Made by a program: the position numbers and the translations under genes. From RBG-16-66-20 sp049651845 (GTDB taxonomy: Bacteria; Pseudomonadota; Gammaproteobacteria; Burkholderiales; SG8-39): 17,274 bases of DNA. Positions 14,204 to 17,274 of this stretch are shown here, piece after piece (the stretch's first letter is position 1; each line of letters begins with the position of its first letter). The stretch is taken from assembly GCA_049651845.1 (NCBI GenBank), contig JBASCW010000124.1, positions 1 to 17,274 of the forward strand, read 5' to 3'. Under the pieces are notes generated by a model. It did not search any database, was not told the origin of the DNA, and saw only the letters and a list, made by a program, of their open reading frames with translations.

Positions 14204-15526
14204 TCACGCCGTCGGCTCGAACCATTTCAGCCGCTCGCGCAGCGTGACCACCTCGCCAATGATGATCAGCGTGGGCGCCCGCACGCCGCCGTCACGCACG
14301 ATCGCCGGCAGCGACGCGAGCGTGCCCGCGAGCACGCGCTGGCGCGGCGTGGTGCCCGCCTCCACGAGCGCCGCCGGTGTGGCGGCCGGCAGGCCGTGCG
14401 CGACCAGCTCGCGGCACAGCACTTCCACGCCGATGAGGCCCATGTAGAACACGATGGTCTGGTGCGGTTGCGCGAGCGCGGCCCAGTTCAGGTCCATGCT
14501 GCCGTTCTTCAGGTGCCCGGTGACGAACACCACCGACTGCGCGAAATCGCGGTGCGTGAGCGGAATGCCGGCGTAGGAAGCGCAGCCCGCCGCCGCGGTG
14601 ATGCCGGGCACCACCTGGAACGGGATGCCTTCGGCGGCGAGCGTGTCGATCTCCTCGCCGCCGCGACCGAAGATGAACGGGTCGCCGCCCTTCAGGCGCA
14701 CCACGCGCTTGCCTTCGCGCGCCAGGCGCACCAGCAGATGGTTGATGTCCTCCTGCGGCAGCGTGTGCTTCGCGCGCTCCTTGCCGGCGTAGATGCGCTC
14801 GGCCTCGAGGCGCACCAGGTCGAGGATCGGCTGCGAGACCAGCCGGTCGTAGACCACCACGTCGGCCTGCTGCATGAGGCGCAGCGCGCGGAAGGTGAGC
14901 AGGTCCGGGTCGCCCGGGCCCGCGCCGATCAGCGACACCTCGCCGCCGCTGAACGCCAGGCGCGCGTCATCCAGCGAGGCCTGCAGCGCCTGCAGCGCCT
15001 CGGCGTCGCGGCCGCTGAACACCAGCTCGGCGATCGGGCCCTGCAGCGCGCGCTCCCAGAAGCGGCGCCGCTCCTGCGGCCTGAAGCGCGCCTTGACGCG
15101 CTCGCGGAACGCCCCCGCCAGCGCGGCCAGGCGCCCGTAGCCGGCCGGGATCAGGGTCTCCAGGCGCGCGCGCAGCAGGCGCGCGAGCACCGGCGAGGCG
15201 CCGCCGCTCGACACCGCCACGATGAGCGGCGCGCGCTCGATGATCGAGGGCAGGATGAACGAGCACAGCGCCGGCTGGTCGACCACGTTGACCGGTATGC
15301 GCCGCGCCTTCGCGGCGGCGGCCACGGCCCGGTTGACCTCCTGATCGCTGGTGGCGGCGATCACCAGCGCATAGCGCGCCAGCTCCTCTTCGCGGAACTG
15401 CGTCGCCATCGTGACCTGCGCGCCCGCGCGCCGCAGCAGCGCGCACTTGCGCGCGGCCACCTCGCCGCCGCCCACCACGAGGCAGGGCTGGTCGCGCACA
15501 TCGAAAAAGATCGGCAGGAAGTCCAT
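14204..15526 (-). CDS. cysG: Siroheme synthase CysG (fusion enzyme, shortened dehydrogenase domain)
   Basis: Makes siroheme from uroporphyrinogen III. The N-terminal precorrin-2 dehydrogenase/ferrochelatase (about 1-185) has the NAD motif VVGGGEVAARK (18-27), catalytic VVD (D83) and AVSSGGASPV (S106/S107). The C-terminal uroporphyrinogen-III C-methyltransferase (about 192-435) has LIGAGPGDPDLLT, VVVYDRLVS, RLKGGDPFIFGRGGEE and VVPGITAAAGCASYAGIPLT. The protein is 440 aa, shorter than usual. Compared with Salmonella CysG as I recall it, about 21 residues are missing between AQVTM (40) and LVIAAT (54-59), in the Rossmann domain, without a frameshift. The methyltransferase half looks complete. 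First gene of the minus-strand module. TATCAT (15566-15561) is a possible -10. Confidence 0.94.
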   Translation of the reverse strand: MDFLPIFFDVRDQPCLVVGGGEVAARKCALLRRAGAQVTMATQFREEELARYALVIAATSDQEVNRAVAAAAKARRIPVNVVDQPALCSFILPSIIERAPLIVAVSSGGASPVLARLLRARLETLIPAGYGRLAALAGAFRERVKARFRPQERRRFWERALQGPIAELVFSGRDAEALQALQASLDDARLAFSGGEVSLIGAGPGDPDLLTFRALRLMQQADVVVYDRLVSQPILDLVRLEAERIYAGKERAKHTLPQEDINHLLVRLAREGKRVVRLKGGDPFIFGRGGEEIDTLAAEGIPFQVVPGITAAAGCASYAGIPLTHRDFAQSVVFVTGHLKNGSMDLNWAALAQPHQTIVFYMGLIGVEVLCRELVAHGLPAATPAALVEAGTTPRQRVLAGTLASLPAIVRDGGVRAPTLIIIGEVVTLRERLKWFEPTA

Positions 15527-15559
15527 CGCGTCGCGCGCGCTCGTGCGCGCTCAGCTTGC

Positions 15560-15580
15560 TATGATAGATTCAAACGGGAG
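15560..15580. promoter_or_regulatory. Divergent -10 elements and a ribosome binding site between cysG and the ferredoxin fusion gene
   Basis: TATGAT (15560-15565, plus) and TATCAT (15566-15561, minus) overlap almost completely within the near-palindrome CTATGATAG. Their -35 regions are poor, which suggests activator-dependent transcription. On the plus strand GGGAG (15576-15580) stands 5 nt before ATG 15586 and decides that start over the TTG at 15583. Direct repeats gcgcgctcgt/gcgcgctcag (15535-15554) lie on the cysG side. Confidence 0.35.
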
Positions 15581-15585
15581 AGTTG

Positions 15586-17040
15586 ATGCCCCGGCTTCTT
15601 ACACTGCAGCGCGCGGCGCGCCTGGTGGGCGTGCGGCGCGGCGCGCTGCAGAGCAAGATCAGGAGCGGCGAGCTGGCGGCGTTCGAGGGCATGGTCGCCG
15701 CGGAGGACCTGCTGCGCGCCTATCCGCAGGCAAGGCTCGAGGACAACGCGGCGCTGGAACGGCTCGAGGCGATCAAGGAGAGCGCCTTCGCGCAGCGCCT
15801 GCGCGAGCGGCTGCTGCCCAGCGCCGAAGCCCTGATGGCGCGCCTGAGCGAGCTGAGCCTGGAGCGGGCGCAGGTGCAGGCGCAGCTCGAGCACTACCGG
15901 GCGACCGTCGAGCAGCTGCAGGCGCGGCTGGACGAGCCCGCGGCCTCGCCGGCTAAGCTGCGCGAATGGCTGCGGCAGCGCCTGGCTTCGGCCGCGCACG
16001 GCGGCGCGCCGCTGCTGGCACAGGAGAGCTTGCTGAGGATCATGAGCGCGCACGTACAGGTCAGGCCGAGCGGCCGGGAGTTCTTCGTAGACGGCAACGA
16101 CAGCCTGCTCGAGGCGGCGCTGCGCGCCGGCCTGTCGCTCGACTACGGCTGCAGCGCGGGCAGCTGCGGCAAGTGCAAGGCGCGCGTCGTCGCCGGCCAG
16201 GTCCAGCGCACGCGCCGTTCCGACTACGCCCTGACGGCGGCCGAAAAGAACGCCGGCGTGGTGCTGATGTGCTGCAACACCGCGCTCACCGACCTGGTGA
16301 TGGAGGCGCGCGAGGCGCACGGCGCCGCCGACATGCCGCTGCAGACCATCGAGGCGAAGGTCAAGGCGGTGAGCCCGCTCGGCGAGGAGGTGCGGCTGCT
16401 GCACCTGCAGACCCCGCGCAGCAACCGGCTGCGCTTTCTCGCCGGGCAGTCGGTGTCGCTCGCGCTGCCCGACGGCGCCGCGGCGTCGCTGCCGGTGGCG
16501 AGCTGCCCCTGCGACGACCGCAACCTGCAGTTCCACGTCCGGTGGCGCGCCGGCGACGCCTTCGGCGAGGGCGTGTTCGGCGGACTCAAGGGCGCGGACA
16601 CGGTGCGCGTGGTCGGCCCGCGCGGGGCGTTCGTGCTCGACGAGGAATCGCACCGGGCGCTCGTGTTCATTGCCGCCGATGACGGCTTCGCGCCGATCAA
16701 GAGCCTGATCGAGCACGCCATGGCGCTCGACGCGGCCGAATCGCTGCACCTGGTGTGGGTCGCCTCCGGCGCGGGCGGCCACTACCTGGACAACCTGTGC
16801 CGCGCCTGGAGCGATGCGCTGGACGATTTCCGCTACGACGCGATCGCGGCCGAACGCGGCGCGCCGCCCGAGCCGGGCCTGCAGGCGGCGCTGCTGCGCC
16901 TGCGGCGAGACCATCCGCGGCTGGACGATTGCGATGTCTACCTCGCCGGCCCCGAGCCGTGGGTCAACGCAGCCGAGTTCGCGCTGCTCGAGCAGGGGCA
17001 GCCGCGCGCGCAGCTCGCGGTGAGCGCGCTCGAAGCCTGA
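15586..17040 (+). CDS. HTH-like/coiled-coil protein fused to [2Fe-2S] ferredoxin and degenerate flavin reductase domains
   Basis: The 484-aa product has four parts. Residues 1-50 (LTLQRAARLVGVRRGALQSK, then IRSGELAAFEG) look like a MerR/excisionase-type helix-turn-helix. Residues 52-135 are helical, with coiled-coil character. Residues 154-245 are a plant-type [2Fe-2S] ferredoxin with ligands C189, C194, C197 and C229 or C230. Residues 250-480 are a ferredoxin-NADP-reductase-like fold. There the flavin motif RxYS is replaced by ASLPVAS (300-306) and the NAD(P)H motif GGTGxAP by ADDGFAP (364-370), so classical FAD/NADH chemistry is doubtful. An internal ATG (16042) with GAGG just upstream sits where stand-alone reductases of this type begin. 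It may be a redox-sensing regulator or an electron-transfer protein. It faces a NarL-type regulator gene at its 3' end and diverges from cysG. Confidence 0.85.
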   Translation: MPRLLTLQRAARLVGVRRGALQSKIRSGELAAFEGMVAAEDLLRAYPQARLEDNAALERLEAIKESAFAQRLRERLLPSAEALMARLSELSLERAQVQAQLEHYRATVEQLQARLDEPAASPAKLREWLRQRLASAAHGGAPLLAQESLLRIMSAHVQVRPSGREFFVDGNDSLLEAALRAGLSLDYGCSAGSCGKCKARVVAGQVQRTRRSDYALTAAEKNAGVVLMCCNTALTDLVMEAREAHGAADMPLQTIEAKVKAVSPLGEEVRLLHLQTPRSNRLRFLAGQSVSLALPDGAAASLPVASCPCDDRNLQFHVRWRAGDAFGEGVFGGLKGADTVRVVGPRGAFVLDEESHRALVFIAADDGFAPIKSLIEHAMALDAAESLHLVWVASGAGGHYLDNLCRAWSDALDDFRYDAIAAERGAPPEPGLQAALLRLRRDHPRLDDCDVYLAGPEPWVNAAEFALLEQGQPRAQLAVSALEA

Positions 17041-17064
17041 GCCCGGCGGCTCATGCGCCCGGGC
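17041..17064. terminator. Possible bidirectional hairpin between convergent genes
   Basis: GCCCGG (17041-17046) and CCGGGC (17059-17064) can pair around a 12-nt loop between the stop at 17038-17040 and the convergent regulator's stop at 17053-17051. Only 10 bp separate the two genes. There is no U-tract on either strand, so this is a weak call. Confidence 0.25.
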
Positions 17065-17274
17065 CGGACGCGCGCCGTCCCTTGCCCAGGCCGTGCTCGA
17101 CCGCGGTCACCGCGGCCTCCACGCGCGAGCGCAGCCCGAGCTTGCGCAGGATCGACTTGACGTGCAGCTTGACGGTGCCGTCGGTGATGTCCAGGGCGCG
17201 CGCGATCATCTTGTTGCTCGAGCCGTCGGCGATGCACGCCAGGATCTCCTGCTCGCGCGGCGTGAGCTCGGCGA
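17051..17274 (-). CDS. narL: NarL/LuxR-type response regulator, C-terminal DNA-binding domain (partial)
   Basis: The visible 73 residues are an entire GerE/LuxR helix-turn-helix: AELTPREQEILACIADG, then SSNKMIARALDITDGTVKLH with the recognition helix, then VKSILRKLGLRSRVEAAVTA and a short tail ending RRASGPGA. The wording TDGTVKLHVKSILRKLGL is typical of NarL in betaproteobacteria, which responds to nitrate through NarX/NarQ. The receiver domain lies beyond the window, so the symbol is a best guess among NarL-family regulators. Confidence 0.82.
   Translation of the reverse strand, partial: AELTPREQEILACIADGSSNKMIARALDITDGTVKLHVKSILRKLGLRSRVEAAVTAVEHGLGKGRRASGPGA

Noticed and set aside
17041..17064. 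Strong intrinsic terminator at the right end
   Set aside because: The stem is only 6 bp with a 12-nt loop and no U-tract on either strand, so it is listed only with low confidence.

Overview
The window reads as a high-GC chromosomal segment of a betaproteobacterium (Burkholderiales / Nitrosomonadales / Rhodocyclales type). This rests on family resemblance of the proteins and on gene order (yebC-ruvCAB next to ybgC-tolQRAB-pal-cpoB-queC). No 16S or other species marker is present, so the genus cannot be named. Almost every base is coding; the longest stretches without a gene are about 60 bp.

Layout. Positions 1-138 hold the end of an IS630-like element: the first codons of a transposase on the minus strand, with a good promoter and ribosome binding site, running off the window. 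A tRNA-Lys(UUU) follows (139-214, minus). From about 275 to 5891 a long minus-strand operon runs ybgC, tolQ, tolR, tolA, tolB, pal, cpoB, queC. This is the Tol-Pal envelope-constriction machine followed by a 7-deazaguanine (queuosine precursor) enzyme. The tol genes are joined by ATGA/GTGA stop-start overlaps. At 5938-6372 a plus-strand gene for a type IV pilin-like protein without a normal prepilin cleavage site interrupts what is usually a continuous ruv-tol block. Positions 6369-9253 (minus) are yebC, ruvC, ruvA and ruvB, for Holliday-junction processing plus a YebC/TACO1 translation factor.

At 9271 the strand flips: a HerA/YjgR-like ATPase and an atypical short-chain dehydrogenase run on plus. 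They end at a three-copy 23-bp tandem repeat (11536-11604) that carries the stop codons of both convergent neighbours. Positions 11599-15526 (minus) form a second operon read cysG, Rieske ferredoxin, TrpD-like protein and, after a 55-bp gap, a YeeE/YedE sulfur-compound transporter. Divergent from cysG is a plus-strand protein joining a helix-turn-helix-like N-terminus and coiled coil to a [2Fe-2S] ferredoxin and a reductase fold (15586-17040). The window ends in the DNA-binding tail of a NarL-type response regulator (minus, partial).

Reading of the function: the left two thirds are conserved housekeeping genes. The right third looks like a sulfur/nitrogen redox module: siroheme synthesis for sulfite or nitrite reductases, a Rieske electron carrier, a thiosulfate-type importer and a possible Fe-S sensor beside a NarL regulator. 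Several proteins there keep a fold but lose hallmark residues (TrpD-like, SDR, ferredoxin-reductase, shortened CysG). The joint role is inference. The best candidates for something undescribed are the HTH/ferredoxin/degenerate-reductase fusion, the TrpD-like protein, the cleavage-site-less pilin, and queC, which has no recognised start codon.
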